Of a stretch of 64,000 nucleotides of DNA, positions 22,996 through 35,365 are shown one piece after another. A program made the position numbers and the translations under genes. The notes under the pieces are model-generated. The model ran no database searches and had not been told where the DNA came from. It saw only the letters and a list, made by a program, of their open reading frames with translations. The stretch is taken from assembly GCF_002869765.1 (NCBI RefSeq), contig NZ_PNOR01000004.1:62001-126000 (forward strand), read 5' to 3'. Every line of letters begins with the position of its first letter. Position 1 is the stretch's first letter. The stretch is from Deinococcus planocerae (GTDB taxonomy: Bacteria; Deinococcota; Deinococci; Deinococcales; Deinococcaceae).

Positions 22996-23500
22996 GGGAA
23001 AGCTCCATCGGGGGGAGGTGAAGGTGCCGGGTGAGTTCGGGGAGGGCGGCGTCGTGGCCGTCGCCGGGAGTCAGGCTAGAGGCGCCGAGGGGAGCGAAGC
23101 GGCAGAGGAAGGTGAGCCCGGCGTCCCCTCCCCCGTGCGTAACCCGGTGCGCCCAGGCGTCCGGAGTGTCGGGCGGGGCCGACAGGTGGAAGACGTGCCA
23201 GACCTCCGCAAGCTCCCCCTTCGACCAGGGAAAGGAGGCGAGGTGGGCCGGGCCGCTCAGCTCCAGGCCCGTCTCCTCCCGCGTCTCGCGCACGGCGGCC
23301 TCCGCGGAGGTTTCGCCCGTCTCCAGCCCGCCCGCCGGAACCTGCACGCCCGCGTCCGGGTACTCGGGGGTGTGCTCGAAGACGAGCAGTTCGCCGTTGC
23401 GCGTGACGTAGGCGAGGGCGCGCTCCCGCAGGCCGCGTTGCCGGGCCAGAGCGCGGGCCTCTGGCAGGGGCAGGGAATGTCCGGTCAGGGGTTGGGTCAC
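22988..23500 (-). CDS. NUDIX hydrolase in the valS operon
   Basis: Nucleoside-diphosphate-linked hydrolase of 170 residues; substrate unknown. The Nudix box is complete: 'GGLETGETSAEAAVRETREE' followed by TGLEL. I chose GTG 23500 because the longer frame upstream reads through the T-box RNA, and TGGAGG lies just before this GTG. It overlaps valS by 8 nt, so a leader that senses uncharged tRNA appears to control both genes. A link to aminoacylation by-products or nucleotide-pool cleaning is speculative. Confidence 0.88.
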
Positions 23501-23797
23501 GGGGAAACCTCCAGAAACGAGAACGCCTCGTCCGCCGGAACCTGCGCTCCGGGTGCGGACGAGACGAGGCGACTGCCTCCTGATCCCGCGGTACCACCGC
23601 CGTTCCGGCCCGTATGCGGGCGCGGCGCTCACGCTGCGCTGTGTCGGGCGCACCCGGACGGCTCTACACACCTCTTCAGGCTTCTTCCGCCCTGCTCGCG
23701 GGCGACTTTCCCCGGCGGCCCTCCCGGTCCCGCTCTCAGTCGCGGCGGAACCTTCCTGTGGGCGCACCCTCCGGGTACTCCTCCCGGTCACTGCTGG
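23501..23797 (-). ncRNA. T-box leader, probably tRNA-Val-responsive
   Basis: The minus strand carries the T-box core GGTGGTACCGCG (23587-23598). Upstream lies a Stem I-like region beginning near 23795. Downstream is a strong hairpin: GCCTCGTC and GTCCGC (within 23555-23571) pair with GCGGACGAGGC (23525-23536), followed by a U-rich stretch. A TATACT box at 23803-23808 sets a likely transcription start near 23797. The T-box binds uncharged tRNA and switches the downstream genes on. Valine specificity is inferred from valS; I could not fix the specifier codon by eye. Confidence 0.88.
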
Positions 23798-23802
23798 GAG
23801 AC

Positions 23803-23808
23803 AGTATA
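23803..23808 (-). promoter_or_regulatory. -10 box of the T-box-NUDIX-valS transcript
   Basis: TATACT on the minus strand, about 6 nt before the presumed start of the leader RNA. Confidence 0.6.
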
Positions 23809-23870
23809 GAAGAGCCGGGCGGGGGGAAGGATGCGTCACCTGGCGCATCGTCCGGGGAGGCGGGCCAGGC

Positions 23871-24392
23871 TCACCCCAGCTCGATGAGTCCCGCCGTCAG
23901 GAAGGGCCGCAACGTCTCCAGCGTGGCCCGGGGAGAGCCGCCCGCCCGCTCCAGCACGGCGCGCAGGGGCACCCCATCCGAGACGTGGCTCAGCGCGGCG
24001 TACTGTGCCCGGGTGACGGGCTGGGCCTCCGTCCAGCGCGGCGTGAAGCGCAGGGGCCGCTCCCAGTCGGGGAAGGCGCGCAGCAGCGGGCCCCAGGCGT
24101 CCGCCTCCCCGATCATCTGGCGCAGGGCCGGGTCGCGGCGGAGCGAAAGCGTGCGCTCGGGGGCCGCGCCCCCGGGGTCGAAGGTGAAGGTGCCCGCGTC
24201 GAGGCTGCTCAGCAGTTGCAGGGCGCCCTCGCCCGTCAGGGTCCCCGCCCGCGCGTGGATCACCTCGCCCGGCTCGAACCACAGGTCTCCCCCCCGCGCG
24301 TGCGTGACACTCAGCCGCCCGCCCCGCCCGCTGGAGAGCAGCATCTGCATGACGGAGAGAAACGGAAACACCGCGAGGTCACCGCGAACCAT
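23871..24392 (-). CDS. DUF4388 domain protein
   Basis: Protein of 173 residues that starts 'LAVFPFLSVMQMLLSSGRGG' followed by RLSVTHARGGDLWFEPGEVIHARAG, the pattern of DUF4388 (PatA-like N-terminal) domains. These occur in bacterial signalling proteins, often next to response regulators. Here the domain covers about residues 5-95. A helical C-terminal part ('VSDGVPLRAVLERAGGSPRA') resembles the winged-helix-like end of that family. TAAACT at 24402-24407 lies 9 nt before the ATG. The role is unknown. Confidence 0.8.
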   Translation of the reverse strand: MVRGDLAVFPFLSVMQMLLSSGRGGRLSVTHARGGDLWFEPGEVIHARAGTLTGEGALQLLSSLDAGTFTFDPGGAAPERTLSLRRDPALRQMIGEADAWGPLLRAFPDWERPLRFTPRWTEAQPVTRAQYAALSHVSDGVPLRAVLERAGGSPRATLETLRPFLTAGLIELG

Positions 24393-24450
24393 ATGAAGAA
24401 GAGTTTAGGGCCTGCGGGAGGGGGGATGTCTGCCCCCGCCCAATGGAGGA

Positions 24451-24489
24451 AGCCCCGGGACACGGCACGCTCGCCGCCCTCCCGGGGCT
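24451..24489 (-). terminator. Hairpin after the NADH dehydrogenase gene
   Basis: Perfect 10-bp stem AGCCCCGGGA/TCCCGGGGCT with a 19-nt loop, 16 nt past the gene. No T-run follows, so termination is probable but not certain. Confidence 0.5.
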
Positions 24490-24505
24490 CCGCTGAGAAA
24501 AGGCT

Positions 24506-25645
<1,140 letters not shown>

Positions 25646-25955
25646 GCAGTCACTCCTGTGAATGAATTCACGAGTTCACTTCGAGGCGGAGGTCACCCCA
25701 AGGAACGGGCCGGAGGGGTCCTCCGGTCACCGTTCCAGTCTACACGCCACGCGAAATGGACGTGTAAGCAAGGCCTTCATATCGGGCCCCGCCCCCCCGC
25801 CGGCGAGACCGGACGCGGGGCCACACCCCGGGGCTCCGGTTCATGCTTCAATGCAGGGGTACACACAATCCGCCCCGCCCGCAGGCCCACGGCGCACGGG
25901 CCCTGCCCCTTTCGCCCCCCAGCCGAGCTGCTCTCCCGCCCCCCGGAGGCCCCGC
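25646..25955. promoter_or_regulatory. Divergent regulatory region between NDH-2 and the molybdenum hydroxylase operon
   Basis: Contains the palindrome GTGAATGAATTCAC at 25662-25675, 17 nt before the NDH-2 start and a candidate operator. TAGACT on the minus strand near 25736-25741 is a likely -10 for NDH-2. TACACA near 25859 is a weak candidate for coxS. Nothing else is recognisable. Confidence 0.4.
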
Positions 25956-26456
<501 letters not shown>

Positions 26457-26463
26457 GAAAAGC

Positions 26464-26560
26464 AGTGAGTAGGAAGTGGGCAGTGGTCAGTGGAACAAGA
26501 TCAGCAAAGGCAAATGCTCTCGCTAGAGTTCCCACTTCCTCCTAACCACTCACCACTTCC
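26464..26560. repeat. Family B palindrome in the coxS-coxL gap
   Basis: The left arm (26464-26493, AGTGAGTAGGAAGTGGGCAG...) and the right arm (26531-26560) are imperfect inverted repeats. They flank a core with GCAAAGGCAAATGC. It fills almost the whole gap between stop and ribosome-binding site and should fold as a long hairpin in the operon mRNA. It is homologous to 28980-29075 and to the arms near 1.2 and 1.76 kb. Confidence 0.75.
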
Positions 26561-26579
26561 CCGTTCCGGAGGAACATTT

Positions 26580-28973
<2,394 letters not shown>

Positions 28974-28979
28974 GAAGCG

Positions 28980-29075
28980 GTGAGTGGGAGGTGGTCAGTG
29001 GTGAGTGGAAGAAGCGTGGCAAAGGCCAATGCTTTTGCCAAAGCTCCCACTCACCACTCACTACTCGCCACTGAC
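28980..29075. repeat. Family B palindrome in the coxL-coxM gap
   Basis: The left arm begins at 28980 (GTGAGTGGGAGGTGGTCAGT...) and the right arm ends near 29075. The core GGCAAAGGCCAATGCTTTTGCC is itself nearly palindromic. It lies between the coxL stop and the coxM ribosome-binding site (CCGGAGGG), as the related palindrome does one gene earlier. Confidence 0.8.
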
Positions 29076-29092
29076 CAATCCCGGAGGGAAAC

Positions 29093-29884
29093 ATGTACCC
29101 AACCAACTTCGACTACCAGAAGGCCCACAGCGTCGACGAGGCCCTGGCCGCGATGGCGGCCAACCCCGACCTCAAGGTGATGGCGGGGGGGCATTCCCTC
29201 CTGCCCGCGATGAAGCTGCGGCTCGCCCAGCCGCCCGCGGTGCTCGACGTGTTCGGCATCGAGGAGCTGCGGGGCATCCGGGAGGAAGGCGACATGTCCG
29301 TGGTGGGCGCGATGACCACGCACGCGCAGATTCAGCGCTCGGGGCTGCCCCTCTTCCCCGAGGTGGCCGGGTACGTCGGCGACCCGATGGTCCGCAACCG
29401 GGGCACCATCGGCGGCTCACTGGCGCATGCCGACCCCAGCGCGGACTACCCGGCGGCGGCCCTCGCCCTGGGGGTGGAGTTCATGATCCGGGGAATGGAC
29501 GGCGAGCGCGTCGTCTCCGCCGACGAGATGTTCGTGGGGATGTTCGAGAGCGCGGTGCAGCCGGGCGAGCTGCTGACGCACATCCGCATTCCCCGGAATA
29601 TTCAGGCGAGCGCCTACGAGAAGTTCAAGCACCCGGCGAGCCACTACGCCATCGTGGGCGTCGCCCTCGCCCGGCACGCGGACGGCCAGATTCGCGCCGC
29701 GTACACCGGGGCGGGGGAGAAGGCCCAGCGCCTCTCCACGCTGGAGGAGCGGGTGAACGGTGGCCAACCCGTCGGCACCGGTCTGGTGGACTCGTCAGGC
29801 CTCCTCGGCGACCGCTTCGCCAGCCCCGAGTACCGGGCACATCTGGTGGACGTGCTCGCGGCGCGGGCGGCGGCGAGGGTGTAG
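29093..29884 (+). CDS. FAD-binding medium subunit of a molybdenum hydroxylase (CoxM type)
   Basis: Flavoprotein subunit that passes electrons to the external acceptor, 263 residues. The FAD motifs are 'VMAGGHSLLPAMKLRLA' and 'RNRGTIGGSLAHADPSADYP'. The start ATG follows CCGGAGGGAAAC. It is the last gene of the operon. The usual family order is medium-small-large; here it is small-large-medium. No dedicated CoxD/CoxF-type maturation gene is seen, but moeA lies 0.8 kb downstream. Confidence 0.95.
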   Translation: MYPTNFDYQKAHSVDEALAAMAANPDLKVMAGGHSLLPAMKLRLAQPPAVLDVFGIEELRGIREEGDMSVVGAMTTHAQIQRSGLPLFPEVAGYVGDPMVRNRGTIGGSLAHADPSADYPAAALALGVEFMIRGMDGERVVSADEMFVGMFESAVQPGELLTHIRIPRNIQASAYEKFKHPASHYAIVGVALARHADGQIRAAYTGAGEKAQRLSTLEERVNGGQPVGTGLVDSSGLLGDRFASPEYRAHLVDVLAARAAARV

Positions 29885-29933
29885 AAGCAGGAGGGCCGCC
29901 CGGCGAGCGTTGCTCGCCACCCCTCACCCCTCT

Positions 29934-29982
29934 TCCCGACCCTCTCCGCAAGCGGCTCTACGAGTCCCGCAAGGGGAGAGGG
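29934..29982. repeat. Intergenic hairpin after coxM
   Basis: CCCTCTCC (29940-29947) and GGGGAGAGGG (29973-29982) can pair around a GCAAGCGG...CCCGCAAG core. This resembles common bacterial intergenic palindromes and may end the cox transcript. Confidence 0.45.
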
Positions 29983-29985
29983 AGC

Positions 29986-30028
29986 AAAAAAAGGAGGTGG
30001 GCCATCCCGGTTGGGGCGGCCCACCTTC
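29986..30028 (-). terminator. Terminator after slyD
   Basis: On the minus strand GGTGGGCC...GGCCCACC, with a loop of about 14 nt, is followed by TCC and seven T. Confidence 0.85.
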
Positions 30029-30066
30029 CTCGTTTCCACTCACCACGGACCACTACCCACGGACGC

Positions 30067-30546
30067 TCACTCGTGCTCGTGCATCCCCGCCGCGTGCGCG
30101 TGGCCGTGCTCCAGCTCCTCGCCCGTGGCGTCGCGGACGCTCTTGACGGTCACGTCGAAGTTCAGGACCATTCCGGCGAGGGGCGGGTTGAAGTCCACCT
30201 GCACGGTGTCGCCCTCGACGCCGACCACCGTGAAGGGGAGGACGCTGCCGTCTTCGGCCTGGGCGTAGTAGGTCGCCCCCACCTCCACCTCGTCGTCGAA
30301 GTCGGCGCGGTCGAGGTCTTCCACGTTGTCCTCGTCGCGTTCGCCGTAGCCGTCTTCGGGCTGGACGGTGACGTGCAGGCTGTCGCCGGCCTTCTTGCCC
30401 TCCAGCGCCCGCTCCAGGCCGGGGATGATGTTGCTGTGGCCGTGGAGGTACGTCAGGGGCTCGCCGGCTTCGCTCTGGTCCACGACCTCGCCGTCCACCT
30501 TGAGCACGTAGTCGAGTTCGACAACCTTGTCTTGCGTGATGTTCAT
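30067..30546 (-). CDS. slyD: FKBP-type peptidyl-prolyl isomerase, SlyD-like
   Basis: Cytoplasmic proline isomerase and chaperone, 159 residues from ATG 30546 (GGAGAA upstream; a longer frame from 30576 lacks support). The FKBP core shows 'VVELDYVLKVDGEVVDQSEA' and 'YLHGHSNIIPGLERALEGKK'. The inserted chaperone flap covers about residues 65-125. The tail 'HGHAHAAGMHEHE' is a short His-rich metal-binding segment, shorter than in E. coli SlyD. The -10 is TACACT at 30600-30605. Confidence 0.93.
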   Translation of the reverse strand: MNITQDKVVELDYVLKVDGEVVDQSEAGEPLTYLHGHSNIIPGLERALEGKKAGDSLHVTVQPEDGYGERDEDNVEDLDRADFDDEVEVGATYYAQAEDGSVLPFTVVGVEGDTVQVDFNPPLAGMVLNFDVTVKSVRDATGEELEHGHAHAAGMHEHE

Positions 30547-30599
30547 GGGGTTCTCCGTTTCTCGTAAGGACGGCACAATGGGAGCCGACTTGCCCCCGG

Positions 30600-30605
30600 A
30601 GTGTA
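30600..30605 (-). promoter_or_regulatory. -10 box of slyD
   Basis: TACACT on the minus strand. It gives a leader of about 45 nt that includes a ribosome-binding site. Confidence 0.45.
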
Positions 30606-30685
30606 CCCTCCCCGCCCTCCCCGGAGAATCGGCCTTAACGGAATCGAAATAGTGAGGAGGGGGTGGGTGGCGCCCGTCCCCGCCC

Positions 30686-30691
30686 TATCCT
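30686..30691 (+). promoter_or_regulatory. -10 box for leaderless moeA
   Basis: TATCCT, 6 nt before ATG 30698. Confidence 0.55.
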
Positions 30692-30697
30692 GCCCGC

Positions 30698-31894
30698 ATG
30701 ACGCCCCGCCGCCCCGACTTCCCCATGTTCGTCAGCGTCCAAGGGGCGCGGGAGATGCTCGCCGCCCTCCTCCCCGAGCCCGGACGGGAGGAGGTGCCGC
30801 TCGCCGGGGCCCGGGGCCGCACGCTCGCCGCGCCCCTCTGCGCCCTCGTCAGCCATCCCAGCGCGACCGAGAGCGCCCTCGACGGCATCGCCGCCCGGGA
30901 GGAGGACACGCTGGGTGCTGCCCCCCCTTCGCCCGTCCGGCTGCGGGTGGTCGGGGAGAGCCGCGCCGGAGTTCCCTTCGCGGGCACGGTCGGTCCCGGC
31001 GAGTGCGTCCGCATCTACACGGGCGCTCCCCTCCCGGCGGGCGCCGACGCGATCTGCCCGGTCGAGCAACTGACCGAGGGCGGCGCCGAATACGTCCTTC
31101 TCACGCGCCCCGCCAGCCCCGGCGACGTGCGGCCCGAGGGCGGGGATTTCCGGGCGGGGGAGACGGTGCTGGAGGCGGGCGCCGTGCTCACCCCCCCGCG
31201 GGTGGCTCTGGCCGCCGCTCTGGGCCATGCCCGGGTGCCGGTGCGCCGTCGCCTGCGGGTGGCGCTGCTCTCGACCGGGGACGAGGTGATCGAGCCCGGC
31301 GGGCCCCTGTCGCCCGGGCAGGTGTACGACAGCAACCGCTACGGCCTGCACGCCATGCTGGAGGAGTGCGGCTGCGAGGTCGCGGCGCTCGGCCACGCGC
31401 CCGACAGCCCGGAGGCCCTCGGGGAGAGCATCGCGCGGGCGGGCGGGGCGGACGTGCTCCTCACGAGCGGCGGGGTCAGCATGGGACGGTACGACTTCAT
31501 GCGCGACCTGCTCGTCGAACACGGGCGAGTCGCCTTCTGGAAGGTGCGGATGCGCCCCGGCGGCCCGGCCCTCCTCGGCGGCTGGAACGGCCTTCCCGTC
31601 TTCGGGCTGCCGGGCAACCCGGTGAGCAGCCTCGTCGTGTTCCACGTCATCGTGCGCCCCGCCCTCACCGGACAGCCCGTGCAGACCCTCCGGCTGCGGG
31701 CGGGCACGGCCTTTCGCACCCTACCCGACAAGACGGCGTTCTGGCGGGCGACGATTCGGGACGGCGAGGTGCACGACTACCCGAAGCAGGGGAGCGGCGT
31801 CCTGCGCTCGCTGAGCGACACGGGCGCCCTCGTCGTCGTGCCGGAGGGGGTGCGGGTGGAGGCGGGGGACGAAGTGGACGTGGTGCTGCTGTAG
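30698..31894 (+). CDS. moeA: Molybdopterin molybdenumtransferase
   Basis: Inserts molybdenum into adenylylated molybdopterin to complete the cofactor. It has 398 residues. Motifs include 'TGAPLPAGADAICPVEQ', 'LSTGDEVIEPG', 'VYDSNRYGLHAML', 'LLTSGGVSMGRYDFMRDLL' and 'GLPGNPVSSLVVFHVIV', all characteristic of MoeA. It is probably translated from a leaderless mRNA. Closeness to the molybdenum hydroxylase operon, with slyD in between, suggests joint use. Confidence 0.96.
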   Translation: MTPRRPDFPMFVSVQGAREMLAALLPEPGREEVPLAGARGRTLAAPLCALVSHPSATESALDGIAAREEDTLGAAPPSPVRLRVVGESRAGVPFAGTVGPGECVRIYTGAPLPAGADAICPVEQLTEGGAEYVLLTRPASPGDVRPEGGDFRAGETVLEAGAVLTPPRVALAAALGHARVPVRRRLRVALLSTGDEVIEPGGPLSPGQVYDSNRYGLHAMLEECGCEVAALGHAPDSPEALGESIARAGGADVLLTSGGVSMGRYDFMRDLLVEHGRVAFWKVRMRPGGPALLGGWNGLPVFGLPGNPVSSLVVFHVIVRPALTGQPVQTLRLRAGTAFRTLPDKTAFWRATIRDGEVHDYPKQGSGVLRSLSDTGALVVVPEGVRVEAGDEVDVVLL

Positions 31895-31971
31895 GAGTCT
31901 ACCTGGGAGTCGGTCGGCGTCGCAGGGTCACCGCCAGGGCGAGCCCGGTGCGAAGGCGGCTGCCTTTGCCG

Positions 31972-33048
31972 TCACGGGTTGACTTCCTGCTCCGGGACAC
32001 GCGGGGGCGGGGACGTGTGGTCCCGTTCGTCCTCGCCGGGCACCCGCCGCGCCAGCGCCCACCCGCTGAGGAGCGCCGCCTCCACCCTCGGGCCGTTGGG
32101 GTCGGGGGTATGCCAGTCGCCGCACCAGCCGATGCCCAGCGCCGGGTCCCAGTGGGCGGGGCCGGGCGCGCGCTCGGTGGGCGTGGCGTACCGCCAGCGG
32201 TGGGCGAAGGCGTCAAGGGGCGTGAAGTCCCCCACCACCTCGCGGGCAGCGGTGAGAAGGTCGGGCAGCACCTCCTGCGGGCGCCGTTCGAGCTGAGCCC
32301 GGGTCCAGTCGGGCGTGGCGTGCAGCATCAGGGCGGGGGGGTGTCCGGGCTCCCGCTTGGTATGCTCACGCGCGATCCACTCGAGGACAGGGTGGCCGTA
32401 GAGCCGCAGGGCGACCCACTCGGCCTCCAGGTCCCGTTCCAGCACCACGCCCGCCGCCCAGTAGGGGTCGTACCGGACGCGCCCGACCTCCCCCGCCGCC
32501 CCGGCGAGGCCCGGAACGTCGTCCATGAGGTCGTGCAGGAGCGGCGCGACCTGCGGGCCGGGAAGGTTCAGAACGAGGCGCGGCGCCGCGAAGGTCGCCC
32601 CGTCGCGGGTGTGGACCCGCCAGCCGCCCCCCGTGCGCTCCAGGCTCGTGACCTCGGCGCCCGTCGTGACGGACAGACCCCGCGCGAGGTGACGCCCCAG
32701 CGCGCTCATTCCGGCGGGGGGCACGTACCGGGGATGCTCGGAGGGCGGGGTGGTGACGCTGCCCTCCCGCCACTCGCTCACCGAGCGCGTCCACACCCGC
32801 GGCCAGCCGCCCTGCACGCCCCCCTCCGCCAGCGCCCGGGTGCGGTCGTGGCGGGCGGTGAAAAAACGCGCCCCGTGGTCGAGCCGGGCCTCGCGCCCGT
32901 CGTCCAGCGTGACGCGGCGCGTCGAGGCCCGCCCGCTGATCCCGCGCGACTTGTCGAGAAGCTGGACGCTCATCCCGTCCCGCACGGCGTCTCCCGCCAG
33001 CGCCAGCCCGGCGAGCCCCGCCCCGACGATGAGGAGGTCGGTGCTCAT
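31972..33048 (-). CDS. FAD-dependent oxidoreductase (renalase-like, COG3380)
   Basis: NAD(P)/FAD flavoprotein of 358 residues. The dinucleotide motif is 'LLIVGAGLAGLALAGDAVRD' at the N-terminus, followed by 'LLDKSRGISGRASTRR', as in renalase-like proteins. The C-terminus has 'GIGWCGDWH' and 'VEAALLSGWALARRV', the second FAD motif. Bacterial renalases oxidise dihydro-NAD isomers, but that activity is inferred only from family resemblance. It lies 40 nt after the CoA-binding protein and is probably in the hemL operon. Confidence 0.85.
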   Translation of the reverse strand: MSTDLLIVGAGLAGLALAGDAVRDGMSVQLLDKSRGISGRASTRRVTLDDGREARLDHGARFFTARHDRTRALAEGGVQGGWPRVWTRSVSEWREGSVTTPPSEHPRYVPPAGMSALGRHLARGLSVTTGAEVTSLERTGGGWRVHTRDGATFAAPRLVLNLPGPQVAPLLHDLMDDVPGLAGAAGEVGRVRYDPYWAAGVVLERDLEAEWVALRLYGHPVLEWIAREHTKREPGHPPALMLHATPDWTRAQLERRPQEVLPDLLTAAREVVGDFTPLDAFAHRWRYATPTERAPGPAHWDPALGIGWCGDWHTPDPNGPRVEAALLSGWALARRVPGEDERDHTSPPPRVPEQEVNP

Positions 33049-33088
33049 GCGCCCCGGCGGACGGGTGAGGGCCGAAGGCTGGACGCCC

Positions 33089-33517
33089 TCACAGCAGCGC
33101 CCGGTGGTCCGCCAACATGCAGCGGTCCTGCACGACGTCGATGCCGCGCCCCATGAGGGCCTGCGCCGTGCGGTCGTCGCGGATGCCGAGCTGCATCCAC
33201 ACCACGCGGGGCGGGGGGGCCATGTTCAGGATGTCCTGAAGATGCTCGTGCACCTTGTCGCTGCGCCGGAAGAGTTCCACCACGTCCACGGGCGTGGTGA
33301 TCTCGGCGAGGGTGGCGACCGCCCGGTGGCCGAAAAAGCTCTCGCCGCGCGCCGCGAGGGCCGGGTTGACGGGGATGACCGTGTACCCCTGGCGGTGGAG
33401 GTACTCGGGAACGTAGTAGGCGGGCTTCATGGGATCGCGGTGGAAGCCCACCACGGCCACGACCCTGTTCTCGGTGAGGATGCGAATCACGTCCTGGGTG
33501 CTCTGAAGCTGCGTCAT
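33089..33517 (-). CDS. CoA-binding protein (COG1832)
   Basis: Small Rossmann-like protein of 142 residues. 'VVAVVGFHRDPMKPAYYVPE', 'YTVIPVNPALA' and 'PRVVWMQLGIRDD' are typical of the CoA_binding_2 family. The molecular role is unknown. The ATG overlaps the hemL stop (ATGA). Confidence 0.9.
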   Translation of the reverse strand: MTQLQSTQDVIRILTENRVVAVVGFHRDPMKPAYYVPEYLHRQGYTVIPVNPALAARGESFFGHRAVATLAEITTPVDVVELFRRSDKVHEHLQDILNMAPPPRVVWMQLGIRDDRTAQALMGRGIDVVQDRCMLADHRALL

Positions 33518-34857
33518 GTCCCCTCCCCCAGCCCCGCGTAGGCCGCGCGCGCCGCCTCCAGCGTGATCTCCAGCTCCGCGTCCGTGTGTGCCGCCCCGAC
33601 AAAGACGCTCTCGAACTGGGAAGGCGCCCAGTACACCCCGCGCGCGAGCATCGCCTGGAACCAGCGGGCGAAGGCCGCCGTGTCGCTGCGCGCCGCGTCC
33701 CCGTACGTCCGCACCGACCCGTCCGGCGCGCCTTGGTGGAAGGCCGTCAGCATCGAGCCGATGTGGTTCACGCTGATCATGACGCCCGCCTCCCGCGCCG
33801 CCGCCTTCAGGCCGTCCGCCAGCCGCGAGGTGTACCCCTCCAGCCGCTCGTAGATGCCCGGGTCGGCCTCCAGCACCGACAGGGTGGCGAGCCCCGCCGC
33901 CATCGCCAGGGGATTGCCGCTCAGGGTCCCCGCCTGGTACACGGGGCCCTGCGGGGAAACCCGGTCCATCACGTCCGCCCGCCCGCCGTACGCGCCGACG
34001 GGCAACCCGCCGCCGATCACCTTGCCCCAGCAGGTCAGGTCGGGGCTGAGGCCGAGCCGCCCGGTCGCGCCGTTCAGCGACAGGCGGAAGCCCGTCATCA
34101 CCTCGTCGGCGATCAGGAGGGCCCCGGCGTCGCGGACGCGGTGCAGGGCGGCCAGGAACTCCGGCGTGGGGATCAGCACGCCCGCGTTGCCCACCACCGG
34201 CTCGAAGATCACCGCCGCGATCTCGTGTCCGCGCTCCGCCATCAGGGCGTCGAGGGCCGCCGGGTCGTTGTACTCGCTCACCAGGGTCAGCCGGGCGTAC
34301 TCCCCCGGCACGCCCGCGCTGCTGGGGGCGGCCTGGCCGAGCCCGCCCTCCGCGTTCGTCATCAGGCCGCTGCCCGCCTCCACGAGCAGACCGTCGGCGT
34401 GGCCGTGGTAGTTGCCGCGGAACTTGAGGATGTGATTGCGCCCCGTGAAGCCGCGCGCCAGCCGCAGCGCGCTCATGGTCGCCTCGGTGCCGCTGTTCAC
34501 GAAACGGACGCGCTCGGCCCCGGTGAGGCGGGTCACCGTCTCCGCGAGCAGCACCTCGCGCTCGCCGGGAGCGCCGAAGCTCGTGCCGCCCGCCAGGGCC
34601 TCGACAATCGCCTCCCGCACCGCGGGGTGGTCGTGGCCCAGGATCATCGGCCCCCACGAGCCGATGTAGTCCACGTAGCGGGTGCCGTCCACGTCGGTCA
34701 GGTAGGCCCCGTGCGCCTCGCGGATGAAGCGCGGGGTGCCGCCCACGGAGCGAAAGGCACGCACCGGACTGTTCACGCCGCCCGGCGTCACCGCCCGCGC
34801 CCGCGCGAAGAGGGCCTCGCTGCGGGCCGCCACAGAAGGAAAGGTCTCGGTCGTCAT
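33514..34857 (-). CDS. hemL: Glutamate-1-semialdehyde 2,1-aminomutase
   Basis: PLP enzyme that converts glutamate-1-semialdehyde to 5-aminolevulinate in the C5 heme pathway. It has 447 residues from ATG 34857, with AAGGTGA upstream. A longer frame to 35118 is not supported because the family starts close to 'SEALFARARAVTPGGVNSPV'. The PLP lysine lies in 'CWGKVIGGGLPVGAYGG', and 'GTEATMSALRLARGFTGR' is conserved. It is the first gene of a three-gene operon. Confidence 0.96.
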   Translation of the reverse strand: MTTETFPSVAARSEALFARARAVTPGGVNSPVRAFRSVGGTPRFIREAHGAYLTDVDGTRYVDYIGSWGPMILGHDHPAVREAIVEALAGGTSFGAPGEREVLLAETVTRLTGAERVRFVNSGTEATMSALRLARGFTGRNHILKFRGNYHGHADGLLVEAGSGLMTNAEGGLGQAAPSSAGVPGEYARLTLVSEYNDPAALDALMAERGHEIAAVIFEPVVGNAGVLIPTPEFLAALHRVRDAGALLIADEVMTGFRLSLNGATGRLGLSPDLTCWGKVIGGGLPVGAYGGRADVMDRVSPQGPVYQAGTLSGNPLAMAAGLATLSVLEADPGIYERLEGYTSRLADGLKAAAREAGVMISVNHIGSMLTAFHQGAPDGSVRTYGDAARSDTAAFARWFQAMLARGVYWAPSQFESVFVGAAHTDAELEITLEAARAAYAGLGEGT

Positions 34858-35365
34858 GGCGATCACCTTACGGCAAGCTGATGGGATCGGGGGGAAGGGA
34901 AAAGACAGTTGGAAGGGCGGCGGGGAGCGGGAAGTTCGTTCATTTTGGAGGGCGGACCACGAAACCTTCCGCCCCAGGTGTCGGGCCCGGCTAGGGTTCC
35001 TCTTCGGGGCAAAGCCGAGTCGCAAGCCTGGGTTCGTCGGTGCCGTGGTGACGGGGAAGCGCTCACCATGACGTTCTTGAGCAACCGCTCGGAGTTGCGC
35101 CTCGTGCCGGAGCGACACGCCGAGCAGGTCGCCTGCGCTGGATGCGGGCTGTCCCCGCAGCGGGGCGATGAGTTTGGAAGACGGTCAGGCCCTTGGCGTG
35201 GGTGGCCTCCCCACCCCTCCACCGGGTCCGGCCCGAACGCCTCTCTCACGTCTTCGTCCCCCTGCACGGTGTGTTCGGGCGAGCTTCCTGCCTGGTGAAA
35301 CTTCCGGACGGCGAAGAGGGCGGCACCTTCCGGCCCGCCCCTCCCGGCTGGTCGCTGACGGCTCC
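34858..35365. other. 508-bp region without a recognisable gene
   Basis: Short open frames exist on both strands, but none has a ribosome-binding site, a family-like sequence or a sensible start. I see no repeat shared with other gaps. Confidence 0.5.

Noticed and set aside
23501..23848. N-terminal extension of the NUDIX protein
   Set aside because: It would translate the T-box leader RNA; the GTG at 23500 has a ribosome-binding site and fits the family length.
34858..35118. N-terminal extension of HemL
   Set aside because: The family starts near residue 1 of the shorter form, and a ribosome-binding site precedes ATG 34857.
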